Source of the DNA: Serinus canaria | Lineage: Eukaryota > Chordata > Aves > Passeriformes > Fringillidae | Direction: 5' to 3' | Length of the DNA: 64,000 nt | Assembly (NCBI RefSeq): GCF_022539315.1 | Contig: NC_066315.1 | Location: forward strand, 122,787,874 to 122,851,873 | Shown here: positions 12,203 to 23,861 of the stretch, piece by piece | Layout of the letters: the number at the start of each line of letters is the position of its first letter | Numbering within the stretch: position 1 is the stretch's first letter | Program-made: the position numbers and the translations under genes | The notes under the pieces: generated by a model | The model's input: only the letters and a program-made list of their open reading frames with translations | What the model was told of the DNA's origin: nothing | Databases searched by the model: none

Positions 12203-15200
12203 CCATTTACTTAAGTGCTGTAGGAGACTAGAAAAAGGCTTCCTAAATGTTCCCTATGCTGAAACTCTGACATGGGTAGTAACTCAGACTGATGTGAAGA
12301 ACTATTCACCCTCTGGGGCTTCCAGAAAATCAAGAGCAGCTGTGCTTTGAATCCAGAACTGCTGCAGAAGTCCTGAAGAGAAAAATGAACCCAGTTTGAA
12401 ACACCTCTGCCAAGAAGCTCAACTATTTGATTTTCAACTTTCTGAGTCCCAACTTCTTACCCAAAACGTAGTGCTACACCTCCACAGTACACTGCACATG
12501 TCAGCTAACTTTGGGGGTAGGCAGATGCAGTAGTGTTGAGACTGAAAAAGCCCTGGGGATAGGGAGTTTATTAATAAAAAACCTACTCTTTAGAATTAGA
12601 CTTCAACATAAAAGGGGTCTCAACTTTTCCCTGGTGCCATACCCACTCGCCTGGACTATGCTTCATTCTGCAACTTCTGTGATCTTGGAGCAAAGTCAGG
12701 CTAGGTGTTGCATAGAAGCTCAGTGTACAAAATTACCTTCATGCTCTCTCCCTGTCCCACAGGATTAACAGCACTGTTGGAACAGTACAAATGAGTGAGG
12801 AGCAGACACTGTCGCCAAAAATTAAATCTAAGGTGGCACTAGCCCCTGGCAAAGTCTTCTCTAGCCTTTTTCAGTCAGTCAGACATAGTTGTTAAGGGAA
12901 CATTTTTGGGGATGTGTCAAATGTAATCTCATAAAAATCTCCTTTCTGATGGGAGGTTTAGGTTATAAAAGTTAATGCAATGCAGATAGCTGAGCTGAAC
13001 AGGCTGTTTCCCAATAGACTCTGGTATAAAAAGTATTGCATTATATGAAGCTTGAATCACAGCTTTCTCAGCAACTGCTTAGTGCAGGCTGGGTATCTAG
13101 CTCATGAAAGGCAATGAAAATAGTATGGAGAGGAGGCTGCAGTTCCTAGGAGAAGACCTGGCAATAAGAAGGGGATTTTGAATCTTTTTTTTTCCCCCCA
13201 TCAAAAAGTATACAGCCAAAATGAAAGCTAAAGAAAAATTTCATTATTTCTCCCTCTTTATTTAAAAAAAGCATAAAGTCAGACTGTCTCACTAGCACAT
13301 TTTGAGGATATTGATGCAGTTAAAAACAAACAAACAAAAAACCACAGGGACTTTTCTACCCGGAAACCTGTTGTGTCACTCCTTCAGCTTTGTCCCTGGT
13401 GGCAGACCATGGGAATTCCCAGTCTCGGGCCCCTGTGGCTCTCAGCCAGCCCTGCCATTGAGGCTGTGCTTTCAGCCTGGGATGTTGCTGTGCTGCAGGG
13501 GCAGAAAATAACCCTTCAGTTTGCTTCCTGGTAGGATGAGGTCGGGTCTGAGGGGTCCTGCAAACCTCTGTCAGCACCACAAAGAAGCAGGGAGCCTTCT
13601 ACCTCCCATGAAGGAGAGAAAAATTAGACAAACTTTGTTAAAACTAGCAACAACCCAAAGACTTCTAGAGTCCCATAACATATTTTGCTTTAGTTTCTTT
13701 CATGGAATACCTTACTCATTCAGGGCTCTCATAGCTTGAAGGCTGGCTGAGGAGAGTATGTGGGATTTCTGCTGTCTCCTTTGAAGCAGGCACAGATTTA
13801 ACAAGTGAGGGAATGACAACCACTTAGCTTTACATCTGCAATCACACCTCTTGGTGTGCTTGGCTAATTTGGTGCCCCACATCCCATAACATAATTTGTA
13901 GCCACGTGGTAGTTCAGCCCCTGGCTTCATGTGGGAACTGCACCTGCCCCCTGCTCAGCCCATACTGGTTTATGTGGTGGGAAAGGTCTGTGCAGCTGGA
14001 ACGGAAGTACAGAGGGCCAGACCTTGGAGGTCTGTTGGAAGGGTTTGCCTTCAAAAGAGCTTCTCTTTCTTCTTGCATGGCATTTACAGCACAACACTGA
14101 CTAATGCACCTTCCCCTGCCCACACCAACCTGGTGGATATTTGGGTTTGGCCCACAGGTATGCGCACCATTAGCATCTTTACCTATTCCAATTCTTAACA
14201 GGGTAAAGTTTAATCATTCTTATTCCTGCTGCTATTTTGGGGAAGAAAAAGAGTCATTCTGTCATTGCGTGCTCCAGAAAACATGAAAGTCTCTAAGGAG
14301 CCCAGGCTTCCTGTTACCAATGCCTTAAACTTTGCCCCACCTTTGGGAAGCACAGGCAGCTAGTGGAAGAATGTCATCCACTCTAACAATTGATTTTCTT
14401 ATGTACAATAACGTCAGACCTTTTAAATAAAAGGCTGACCTGTCTCCTTCTAAAATAATTCATCTGTTTTATGGAGTGTTGTTCTGATTATATACAATTC
14501 CCACAAGAAGGGAAGTACCTTTAAAATAAGGACTATTCAGTACTAGTACAGGATTTCCTCTTGTTGTTGATAATTTCCTCCTAACAGAAGACGCAATGAA
14601 TCCCAGAGAAATTCAAAGGGGCAATCTACAGACAGTTAGGCATCTACATCATACAGGGAACATTGTTCAATCACATTGATGTTTTCCTGATGAAGTAAAA
14701 AACAGATATACCTGTTGTGCAGCATATAAAAGAGTTCTTACAGAACACACTGCAGTTCCCTTTGCTACATTTTTAATCACTATCCAATCCCACTAACTTT
14801 CACATAATCATCCCTGAACAGCAACAAATGACGTTTTTTCTCTTTTCTTCTTTTGCTATTGAAACCCAGCCTCTGAAATGGCCTAAAGAAGGCGGGCTTG
14901 GTGACAATAAGAGGATTACCCAGTCATTATCAGCCCGATCTACAGCAGATATATAACATGAAAGAAGTTCTGTGTTCTCTCTACCAGATATCCCTTGACT
15001 CAGGAAGAGGCTCCATACTCACCTTTACTAGAAGGGCTCATTTCCACTACGGGTCAGAATATGCACCTCCTAGACATGTAATTGTGAAGGAGACCTCCTA
15101 TCTACAGAAATGACTAACCCATGAGAAACACCATATCAACACCCAAGAGCTAAGTGGCAGCACTAACAGCTAGGTGGTAACTGCTGATGAAGGCTGAGTG

Positions 15201-18200
15201 GCTTGTGGAAGAGGCTGCCAGTCACTAGATGCTCTTATCAGTTATTCTGATGTCTCAAATTCTCTGTCAACTTGGGTCAAGCCCCATCTCATGCTTTAAT
15301 TCCCTGACCTCCTTACACTTATTTGTCTGGATTGTACAAACGCAATCAGTAAACCACACTATGATGCACTCTTACAGCCATCGATGTCCATCTAGCCCTG
15401 GTTTCTCCTTAGCCAGTGGGATGACCCATCAATGAAATTCAATGAAGATATTCACATGCATTGTTTCAGCACCTTCTGGTTTTAAATAACGTGTCTCACT
15501 GTTTGTATGGTGCTCATACTGAGAAAAATTATGAATACTGAGTACTACCTTCCCCTCTCTAAATTCTCTACATACTGGCATGCAGCGTATTTTCTCATCT
15601 GATGTCAGATATTTCCATATCTTTGCCTCAGGCAATGCAAACAAATGCATCTCTTCATTCATCTGTTCACAGCTTCAATTTTCCTCTGATCCTACAGATC
15701 AGCCTTCCTTCCTCCTCCTGCCTTTCTCCTGCAGAGCTGCTTCACCACCTTTCCTACTCCCAACATCCTTCCATCTGTGAAAGCAGGGCAAAACAGAGCA
15801 ATGCATGTACCTGTTTAACCTGTTACTGTTTGTGCCTAGACTTTACAGCTTACCCTGGAGAAGCCACCTGGAATGCTCCAAGAAGTCTCTTCAGTGCAGA
15901 GAGAAAAGTGTGGTCTGCAATGTCCTCCCTGTGCTGAGGCTGCCCCAATGAGGAGGAGGTTTGCAGAACTGGTTCCAGCCATTCCTCCCCTTCCTTGCCA
16001 GAAGGTTTCACCTGAAATGAGCAGCCTTGTAAAAGACTTTGAAAAGGTCCAATCGATGTAATGTGGTTAGGGGGTCTACAACCAGGGCAGAATGACCCCC
16101 TGCTCAGCTGTCCTGAGCATTTAGATAAGCCCCTCCTGCATTATACAGCTGTGTTACATGATTTATTGAGATAAAAAATAAAAAACAGCAGGAAGGGAAC
16201 CTACATCTAAGAACTTTGCTGAGAAGGCTTGGGCTGACTGCACGGGTTAGAGCAGGACAGTTTGGTCCACTCCTTCAAGCTGCATGAATAATCAGCAGAA
16301 TTTGCTAGACAAAAAATTTCACAGGACTAGGTGGAAAAAGACAGAACAACATCTAATACCTAAGCACTTCCTTAATAAAAGCCTTCACCAAATGAACATT
16401 TCAGACTCCCAAAAGACACCTTCAAGGATCTGTATCTTACAAGGCACTGGCATTTCAACATTTATGACTGCAGACATGCTACTATATTGCAAGCATGAGT
16501 CAATGCCCACATCTCCTGGCTCCAGAAGAAAGGGACTGTTCTAATTTTTATTTATAAGCTGGGCAAAAGGAAAGAGAGTAATTCGGTTACAGGCAAAGCA
16601 CACACAGACCCTGCAAGGTCAGGCAGGTTGGTTAACACATGAACATATCCGTGCCTTGTTGTACTGAGTCACAAACACCCCAATCCATCTCTGCATCCTT
16701 TCATCTAAGGCCTCAGAAAAGGGCTTTCTGCATAATTTTTGTTGCCTTCCAGCACAAAGCCCAAGGCCTCTACATTATTCACTAGAGAATCCCAGCACCA
16801 TGTAGGGCATGTTGCAATCCAAACTGGGAGTTTCTGGCAATAAACATTTGTGAGCATGCACACAATATAAAACAGGAAGAAGGATTTCAGTTTATCTGTG
16901 TTCACTTGGGCTTGTTTGTTGCTTGGGGAAAAAAAAAAAAAAAAGCCTGGCAAACTTCCCACCACTATGCAATAGTCTAGGAAGGCTCCTGTCACCTGGG
17001 GACTCACATGCTGATGTGTGAGTGAAGAGAGCAATAGGCAGGATTCATGGGGTTTTCAGCAGGATCCTAATAAACTCTGTCATGCTACCAGTGTTAAGAC
17101 AGGAGTGCTGAACAGAAAGTGTCTTAAGAACTACTGACAGCTTCTTTCCAAAAGCTAAAAAATGTCACTTTCATCAGCTATTCCTTTACGCCAAAGCACA
17201 GAATGGATTTCCAGAGGTTTGTATCTGGTTTTGTGCAGCATTTACCAGCCTTTTAAATTTATTCTGCACTCCAAGCCAGCTTCCTTAATAAAGGAGGATA
17301 GTATTAGCTTATATGCAGTACCACATCATCTTACATCCTATACAAAACTTTAGCCTGAGGATTTCCAGATGGACACATTTCATCCAAAGCAATTGAAGAT
17401 CGTTGGGGGGTCATAGGATCAAGACACATATGCATTTCCTTTCTTTTCCAGCATCCCTCTGGTTAAGCTTGTGCTCCTGAATCGCTCTTTTGCAACAGGG
17501 TAAACAAGTAAACCTTTTGGACTCTGGAGATATCTATTGCCTAAAGAACTAAGCTTATTTTGCCTTTCTCAGTTTCTCTTTAGAAACCTAACATCCTTCA
17601 GGAAAGAAAAAATAGCAGAATGTCTCAGAATTGTAGTTTTTAAAGAAATAACAGCATTTATCATTCATAGAGAAAATTTCCAACTAAAACTGCCTCTTGA
17701 GGAAAGGAGACCAAACACTGCCATAGCTGTTTCACTGCTGGCAAAACAGATGTACATTAAGTGATTGCTAAGACAGATTTACAAAGTTGGCAGTAACCCT
17801 GGACTTACAATCCTGGTGTTTCAGCTTCTGGGCCATGCATTTCCCATTTGAATTACTAGTCTTTGTGAGTTGCATTCATTTCTTTCTATGATAACAACAA
17901 AATCAGTAGATTTTTGAATCCCTGAAAATGAATATAGAAATACTGCAAAAGTTGAATTAGTACTTTTCATTAATACCTTTGTCATTGGTAATAAAAAGAG
18001 AAGACAGTGGATATAGAGACAAACACCAGCAGCGAAACTTTTATTGCAGTCTGCTTCTGAAGTCCATTCAAGGGTAGGACAGTGGGACAAAAATAATTAT
18101 AGGGGTCTTTCTACACAAAAGAGCCAGCTATTTAGAGGGAGGCAAAGTCATTTGAATGTCAATGAAATAACCATTAAAAGGCTGAGAAGCATTGCCATTT

Positions 18201-18479
18201 ATTAAAAGATCTAAAGAATAGTTGCATGCACTATAGCAATCTTCTAGGTAGGAGTTGTTAATTTGCTATAAAAACCTGTTAGGGACAGGGCAGAGCGTAA
18301 TTAAACAGGAGACAATACACACTGTGAAAGGAAACTGGATTTGGAATTTTACAGCCTCTTATTTCAGGTTTCTACATGAAATACTACGCTCTATAATCTC
18401 TCCTTAATAACACCTATGTATTTCTAGCTCCCACAGTGTTTTGCATTTCATTTCTAGCAGTGGTCTCTTACAGCCCCAG

Positions 18480-18760
18480 AAGGAAGGTAAAACAAGGTTA
18501 CGCACTTGAATGCTCTCCCGCTCTTCCCAGCCTCACAGCAATCCTTCTTCCGAGAAAGTCTCTCATCAATGCCACTCCTTAATTGGCCTGAGAGCCCCTC
18601 TTTAAACAAAGCTCTCGTCTCCCACAGGGCCGAGTTCTTTCTGCTATTCTGGCACAGCTAAGTCCAGACAAGGATGTGCCATTTACCAAAACAAGTGCGC
18701 TATAAATTCAAATGTGCAGGAAACTAAAGTACTTCCAGAAGTTCTGCAGGTTCAGTAAAA
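18480..18760. promoter_or_regulatory. Candidate regulatory segment downstream of HEY1
   Basis: A unique sequence with balanced composition and TAATTGG, CTTTAAACAAAG-like and TTTACCAAAACA motifs, about 0.6-0.9 kb past the HEY1 3' end. It looks less random than the AT-rich flanks, but there is no decisive signal. I cannot test conservation. Confidence 0.2.
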
Positions 18761-19329
18761 AACGCCAGGTTTTTACTTCAAGCAAAGGTGTTAGACACTG
18801 GTGGTACCACTCAGAAACAAACACAGGATCAGTCAGAGATCTGCGGTAGTTTCTGCACTGATGAATTTAATGTGATCTGAACCTCATTCTAACATACAAA
18901 ACTTCATTCCAGACCTATAGGACAGATAACAACTTCATGAGTTAGACTCATAGAAAAGATATGTCATATTTGTAGAGATGATCACTTTTTAAAGTTAATA
19001 CAAGTCACTAAGAATATTTAAGTGCAGTGCAGCTTTAACCTCTTATTTAGCAGAAACCCTGCTATCTTCACTACCTGCCCACGCGTTGCCAGGCACATAA
19101 AAGTGATGTGCAAAAGAAATCCTACATTTTCCTTCCCTTGACTGTTACTCCAAGGCACTGTGGTTCTTCATGGACTCAGCTAGTAAAGCTACACATGCCA
19201 TAATATCTGAGAAAAGAGCAAATACAAATGGCCACAGCAGGACTAAGTAGCAATCGTTCAACATCTCCTGTGACACCCACAGGCATAGAATTCTCCACTG
19301 ATATATATCAGACAAGCATGTCATTTAAA
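18761..19329. other. HEY1 3' flank, nothing recognised
   Basis: AT-rich unique sequence just past the inferred HEY1 cleavage site. A transcript extending further than assumed cannot be excluded. Confidence 0.6.
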
Positions 19330-20578
19330 ATACTTTGTTCTTTCTTCTTTATTTAGCCACAACACAGATACAAGAGCAGGCAAACCCCTTCCAGTGGAAC
19401 TCACTCAATAAACCTGTTCAGATTAAGATTCTTGTGAAATCAAGCAAAATATAGGTACATGCACAGTCTCAGGCACACAAGAACACAGCAGAACCCTTAA
19501 AAAATGAGGAGTGGCACTGAACTGCACCTAAAATGCAATAGAAACATCACCTAGTTAGAATGCATGTTAAACAACAAGGATGTGCACTGAACAGGTTCCC
19601 ACTGTACCATTCCACTGGCTATTTAAATACCAGCATCAACTGTTTCAGCTGAAAATTTGAAACTGACAGAGAAGAGTCTGACCTCAGATACCCAAGAATT
19701 CAGGCTAGCAGAACAATTACTCCACTGTAACTCAAAGCAGGATCTGGCCCTATGGAATGAAGTTGCATGTGACCAGCTCCAGCTGGGAGATTACTGCAGG
19801 TGACAACTTTAATTCCCATAACTTCCCCAGCAACTAAACCCACCACCAATACAGTGTGCAACTTGACTTTAGCATCCTCCCCACTCATACTGCTCCTTTT
19901 GATGGAAGAAATAGTGTAGTGGTTCTAGGAAGTGAGCAAATATCTACTAAGGACTAGAATAAGATTGCCAAATATACCAAATGGCTTCAGAAGAAAGAGG
20001 AATTGGGCTCTTAGATAAAGCTGGTCAAGCAGGTCCATCTGATTTGTCAACGCTTTGCTCAGAAATATAAGACTCAAATATAGTTTACAAAAAGAGTAAT
20101 TCTTTATAGAACATCTCAGTGTCAAAATATTAACAAAAACACAGCTTGTAAATGCTGAGAAGAATGGTCTTGGAAAAATTAGTAACAAAACTAAGCCATC
20201 ACTAACAATAATAGGTGGTATCTCTTCATAAAAAGCCAGTCTGATGTTCTCAGGAAAAATGAAACATTTGAAACAAACTGTTTACAAAAGTGACTTAAAT
20301 GCTCAGCAGAGATCTAACACAAGTGTTAACAAACCACTATTGTAATTTTTTTTTTGGACAACTTCAGCAACTATCAGAAAAAAAAAAAAAACAAACAACC
20401 TGTTAATACAAAAATGTAGAAAATAAAAAGAAAAATCCATCGAGACAGTTTTTAGATAAACTCAGTTAAGGTGAAGCTGTACCTTTGTCCCAGTTACTAA
20501 GAACTTCAACTGTAAGGGTGGCATAACCCAGCTCAGCTAGGTTTATAGGCTTTCCCACCCTTGCTAAAGAGTCAGTTC
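19330..20578 (-). other. HEY1: HEY1 3' untranslated region
   Basis: Noncoding sequence between the HEY1 stop codon and the first well-placed AATAAA signal on the minus strand (19353-19348). The inferred length of about 1.2 kb is close to what I know of mammalian HEY1 transcripts. The proximal part is AT-rich, with A/T homopolymers at about 20346-20392, and has several ATTTA-like stretches on the sense strand, as is common in short-lived mRNAs of Notch targets. The cleavage site itself is inferred, about 15-25 nt past the signal. Confidence 0.7.
19348..19353 (-). terminator. HEY1: Probable HEY1 polyadenylation signal (AATAAA)
   Basis: Reads AATAAA on the minus strand (TTTATT on plus), about 1.2 kb past the HEY1 stop. 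The sequence just downstream in the sense direction is A/T-rich with TG-containing stretches, which suits cleavage and polyadenylation. Earlier or later signals cannot be excluded. Confidence 0.65.
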
Positions 20579-22596
20579 TTAGAAGGCGCCAATCTCAGTC
20601 CCCCAGGGTCTGTAGGGTTTGCTGAGCGCTGCTGACTGCGTTGGTGTAGATGGGCTCAGGACGTTGGGGGACAGCAAATGAAAGGAGCCAAACGAGAAGG
20701 GGAACGCAGACAAAGATGCCATGGAGGAGAGAAGAGGAGGAGACAGTTTGGTAGTAGATGTGACCACGGGGAGCACTGGTCCGACGCTGCCATTTGGGGG
20801 CACTCTGAGTGAGGAAGTTTCAGCATGTGGGGCAGCAATTCTGGTCTGGTGATGTGGTTCTGTGGAAGATGCTGAAGTGCTGGTATTACCATGCCCATTT
20901 TGAGCCAGCAGCAACGGGTGAGGTATGTGAGGGTGATGTCCAAAGGCACTGCCCCAAGGAATGTGTCCAATGCCAGTGTGTGCACTACTCGCTGCCTCCC
21001 GTTGAGAGGCGTAGTTGTTGAGATGAGACACGAGCCGAACTCGCAGAGGGTCAGAGGCATCCAGGCCCTCTATGATACTCAGGTATCGAGCAACTTCAGC
21101 CAGGCACTCTCGAAACCCGAGACTCCGATAGTCCATAGCCAAAGCGTGAGCATCAAAATAACCTAAGAGAAAAGAACAGAGAAGGAAGTCTTAAGATGTT
21201 GTTTTCTAGTCATTGTCTACAAGTAGCCTTCCCACTCCACCCTCCCCTATAAGCATATTTCACTTGGACGTGGTTAGTATTCCCAACCATAGACTAGCTG
21301 CCAAGCTCTTTTTTTTTTCTTCCTTTTTTGTTTAACAAGCTTTTCCTTTATTTCTGTGCTGTGATGCTGCAAGTCCCAAGACCAGGCACAAACTGCCATT
21401 TTTAAAATAGAATTGCCCACTGACGCTGGAAGAAAGTATTTTTGTTCCTTCCATTTGTCTCCCTTGTGCAAGTTAAACCACAGCACACTGAAATTCATTA
21501 GAAACACAAGTCCTAACTTATCAGGGGAGACTTGAGCAGGCAAAGTACTTTTTTCTTAAAAGGGCCTTTCAACATTTTTGCTAAATCTTTTCACTACTTA
21601 TTTCATCCTGTATTTTTTCCTAGTTTTGTTCTGAACTTTCAGAAAATTAGAGAAACAAGCATTAGACATCAATAACAACTGCCTTCCAAACTGCCAAAAG
21701 CTGATTCACTTTGCAGCGCTGACACACTGCTAGAGAGACGTAGTCACTCTCCTCTAGAACAACTCTCTCCTCAGAGCTAGCACTGCAAAACCTTTCAGTG
21801 CTAGTGATGTCACAAATCTTGTGAAGCAGAGAAAGTCCCTAATTCCTGATGAAACGCAAGAGAGCTGCCGTTCACTTTCTGCAGGCATTGCCAATGCTCG
21901 GGAATGCACTGCTCTCACAGCAGCCTCCCTGCAGGGCTGCTGACTCTTGTCACGCACAAAACTTTACCTTTCCCTCCTGCTGTATGCAGCATTTTCAGGT
22001 GATCGACAGTCATCTGCAGAATCTCTGCTTTTTCCAGCTTGGCTGATCCCTAAGAGAGAAGGGAAGGCACGAAACGTTTCGGGCAGAACCAGAGACGTTA
22101 CCGAGGGGTGACGCTCCCTCCCGGGAAGGGATGGGGGGGCACCGCGGAGGCTCGCTGGGCGCTACCTGCTTCTCAAAGGCGCTGGGCACCAGCCTCCTCA
22201 GCTCGGACAGGCTGTTGTTGATGCGGTCGCGGCGGCGCTTCTCGATGATCTAGGGCAGAGAGCGAGGGTCAGCGGGGCCGTGCCGGGCTGCGGAGAGCCG
22301 CGGCCGGCCGGCGGGCACTCACCCCTCGGCGCCTCTTCCTGGCCAGGATCTGCGAGGTGGTGGACGGAGACATGGAGCCCGCGGCCGAGCTCAGGTTCCT
22401 GCGGGGAGCAGCGGGACACCGGTCACCGCGGGGGGTTCGGGGGTGCCGGGGCTCCGCGGGACGGAGGGGAGGTAGGGGGCGCGGCGCAGCCCGCCTGAGC
22501 TCACCCATTCTCGTCTGCGCTCTCCTTCTCCACCTCGACTGCCTCATCCAGCTCCTCGCTGTCCGACGAGCTGTACTCGGGGTGCGCCCGTTTCAT
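20579..22596 (-). CDS. HEY1: HEY1, Notch-effector bHLH-Orange transcriptional repressor (5 exons, 305 aa)
   Basis: Five coding exons join in frame: 22596-22505, 22398-22323, 22249-22166, 22049-21968 and 21162-20579 (stop TAA at 20581-20579). All introns (106, 73, 116 and 805 nt) have GT-AG ends. The N-terminus [14 protein letters not shown] and the C-terminus YRPW (295-298) followed by TEIGAF are diagnostic of HEY1 rather than HEY2 or HEYL. The basic region is about 49-67 ([16 protein letters not shown]) and carries the family's Gly56 where HES proteins have proline. The helix-loop-helix runs to about 106, and the Orange domain is about 122-158. HEY1 binds E-box-type DNA as homo- or heterodimers in the nucleus and represses transcription downstream of Notch in vessels, heart and somites. 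Its length is one residue more than the human 304, explained by an extra Glu in the acidic N-terminal stretch (SEELDE). I see no frameshift or lost motif, so the gene should be functional. The start has a good context (G at -3). Confidence 0.98.
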
Positions 22597-22726
22597 GGCA
22601 CCGACGGCGGGCACGGGGGCGGCGGGGCGCGGGCGGCCGTCGGGAAGGCGGCGAGCGGCGGGACGCGGGAGGAGCGCGCCCAGAGCGCGTCCCGCGCCTC
22701 GCCCGGCGCCCGTCTCTCCCATGGAA

Positions 22727-22734
22727 TTCCCACG
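22727..22734 (-). promoter_or_regulatory. HEY1: RBPJ/CSL (Notch) binding site, proximal
   Basis: Perfect CGTGGGAA on the minus strand (TTCCCACG on plus), 131 bp upstream of the HEY1 start codon. CGTGGGAA is the high-affinity core bound by RBPJ, the DNA-binding partner of the Notch intracellular domain. HEY1 is an established direct Notch target, so this is very likely functional. Confidence 0.8.
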
Positions 22735-22744
22735 CCTGGCGGGC

Positions 22745-22856
22745 GGGCAGGAGGCAGCGGGCAGAGGCAGGGAGGGACGGAGGGAAGCAGGGATGGATGG
22801 ATGGACAGATGGATGGATGGAGGGAGGGAGGCAGGGAGGGAGGGAGGGATGCGGAG
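22745..22856 (+). repeat. Purine-rich G-run tract with short ATGG/GGGA repeats in HEY1 promoter
   Basis: The plus strand is almost pure G/A, with many GGG runs (especially 22820-22850, GGGAGGGAGG-type) and two short ATGG clusters at about 22792-22820. At least four closely spaced GGG runs make a G-quadruplex possible on the template strand of HEY1. The tract lies between the two RBPJ sites. Confidence 0.7.
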
Positions 22857-22941
22857 GCGGCGGGCACGGACGCAGCCCGGCAGAGCACGCCCGCCACCGC
22901 CCGCCGCCCAGCACCGCCACGCGCCGGCCCCGCCCGCCCCC

Positions 22942-22972
22942 ATTGGCCGCCGCCGCTACCGCCCCAGCCAAT
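22942..22972. promoter_or_regulatory. HEY1: Opposed pair of CCAAT boxes (NF-Y type)
   Basis: ATTGG at 22942-22946 (CCAAT on the sense strand of HEY1) and CCAAT at 22968-22972, in opposite orientation about 26 bp apart. They sit inside the GC-rich promoter, flanked by GC boxes. Paired CCAAT boxes commonly bind NF-Y in TATA-less promoters. The role here is inferred from position. Confidence 0.6.
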
Positions 22973-23022
22973 CGCCGCCGGCCGCTGCCGGGGCCACGCC
23001 CCCGCCGCGGGGGAGGTGCGGC

Positions 23023-23030
23023 CGTGGGAA
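23023..23030 (+). promoter_or_regulatory. HEY1: RBPJ/CSL (Notch) binding site, distal
   Basis: Perfect CGTGGGAA on the plus strand, 427 bp upstream of the HEY1 start codon and in the opposite orientation to the proximal site. It lies 28 bp from the first unit of the ATGG microsatellite. The pair is about 290 bp apart, too far for a classical 15-17 bp sequence-paired site, so each probably acts alone. Confidence 0.75.
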
Positions 23031-23057
23031 CGCGGCGGGAGCGCGGCGGGGGGGGGA

Positions 23058-23241
23058 ATGGATGGATGGATGGATGGATGGATGGATGGATGGATGGATG
23101 GATGGATGGATGGATGGATGGATGGATGGATGGATGGATGGATGGATGGATGGATGGATGGATGGATGGATGGATGGATGGATGGATGGATGGATGGATG
23201 GATGGATGGATGGATGGATGGATGGATGGATGGATGGATGG
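23058..23241 (+). repeat. (ATGG)46 tetranucleotide microsatellite upstream of HEY1
   Basis: An uninterrupted array of 184 bp, 46 copies of ATGG (TCCA in the HEY1 sense direction), starting 462 bp upstream of the HEY1 start codon. Perfect long tetranucleotide arrays are usually highly variable in length. The period of 4 leaves all reading frames open in both directions, giving long artefactual frames of WMDG/SIHP type. Confidence 0.97.
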
Positions 23242-23490
23242 CAGGCATTGGGCAGGGGTGTGAATGGGCACGTCCCCAGCTGGGGAGCCAGTGTGGGTGC
23301 TGTGGGTGCTGTGCAGATGGGCAGGACAGGGCAGCACCCTTGGGGCTCCCAACAGTCCTTCTGCCAGCTCCTCCTGCTGGGGTCCCCGGCAGCCTAAGCC
23401 CAGTGGAATCACTGCACCCTGCAGAGGCTGATGAAGTTTCTGACAGCTTCCCTAAGGCAGCAAGGGCCTGGGAGAGCTGAGTGAGTACAA

Positions 23491-23848
23491 CCACAGAATA
23501 AATGAGGTTAGAAGAGACCTCTGGTCAACCAGACAATGGCTAGTGCCACACTAAGTGCCATATCCACTCTTTTCCTAAACACCTCCAGTTATGGTGACTC
23601 CACCATCTTCCTGGCAGTTCATTCCAGGTATCACCTTTGCTGTGAAGAAATAGCTCCTCATGTCCAACTTGAACTTCATCTGGCACAGCTTAAGACTGTG
23701 TCCTAATGTCCTGTCACTGGTTGCCTGGGAGGAGAGGCTGATCCCCACCTGGCTACAAGCTCCTTTCAGGGAGTTCTAGAGAGTGATAAGGTCACCCCCA
23801 ATTCTCTTTTCCAGACTAAAAGAAGAAGGGAAAGCTTTGGCAAGAGTA
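23491..23848 (-). mobile_element. CR1 LINE 3' fragment, minus strand
   Basis: The plus strand reads as the reverse complement of a CR1 3' end. It begins with the terminal AGAATAA...AGAAGAGACCT, then GTGACTCCACCATCTTCCTG, AGTTCATTCCAGGTATCACC and CTGATCCCCACCTGGCTACA. It is 5'-truncated and abuts the A-rich tract at 23862. It lies about 0.9 kb upstream of the HEY1 start codon. Confidence 0.88.
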
Positions 23849-23861
23849 GATTGCCCTCCTT

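Larger units (their letters stand above)
6326..18479. other. Intergenic, nothing recognised apart from minor repeats
   Basis: About 12 kb of mostly unique AT-leaning DNA. It holds the 9051 duplication, a triple AAAGTC run (9563-9582), the T-rich tract at 12154, poly-A near 16928 and a small CpG-rich patch near 10600-10660. No exon or interspersed repeat is recognised. Confidence 0.6.
22080..23050 (-). promoter_or_regulatory. HEY1: HEY1 CpG-island promoter and 5' exons
   Basis: A sharply GC- and CpG-rich block covers HEY1 exons 1-3 and about 450 bp upstream of the start codon, in contrast to AT-rich flanks on both sides. On the plus strand it contains Sp/KLF-type GC boxes (about 22928-22940, and CCACGCCC near 22994), two CCAAT boxes and two RBPJ sites. 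I see no TATA box between 22600 and 23050, so initiation is likely of the CpG-island type. The transcription start site was not determined. Confidence 0.85.

Noticed and set aside
21274..21543. 89-aa minus-strand frame in HEY1 intron 4
   Set aside because: Lies inside the intron defined by good GT-AG sites; no homology and no conserved splice sites of its own.
20579..22596. Gene could be HEY2 or HEYL
   Set aside because: The N-terminus [11 protein letters not shown] and the C-terminal TEIGAF match HEY1; HEY2 begins MKRPCEE and ends TEVGAF.
23058..23241. Array as a possible CRISPR or satellite
   Set aside because: 4-bp units with no spacers: a microsatellite.
22357..23494. Very long open frames on both strands over the HEY1 promoter (300+ aa, WMDG or SIHP repeats)
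   Set aside because: The tetranucleotide array keeps all frames open; the remainder is CpG-island sequence antisense to HEY1. No domain and no splice logic.
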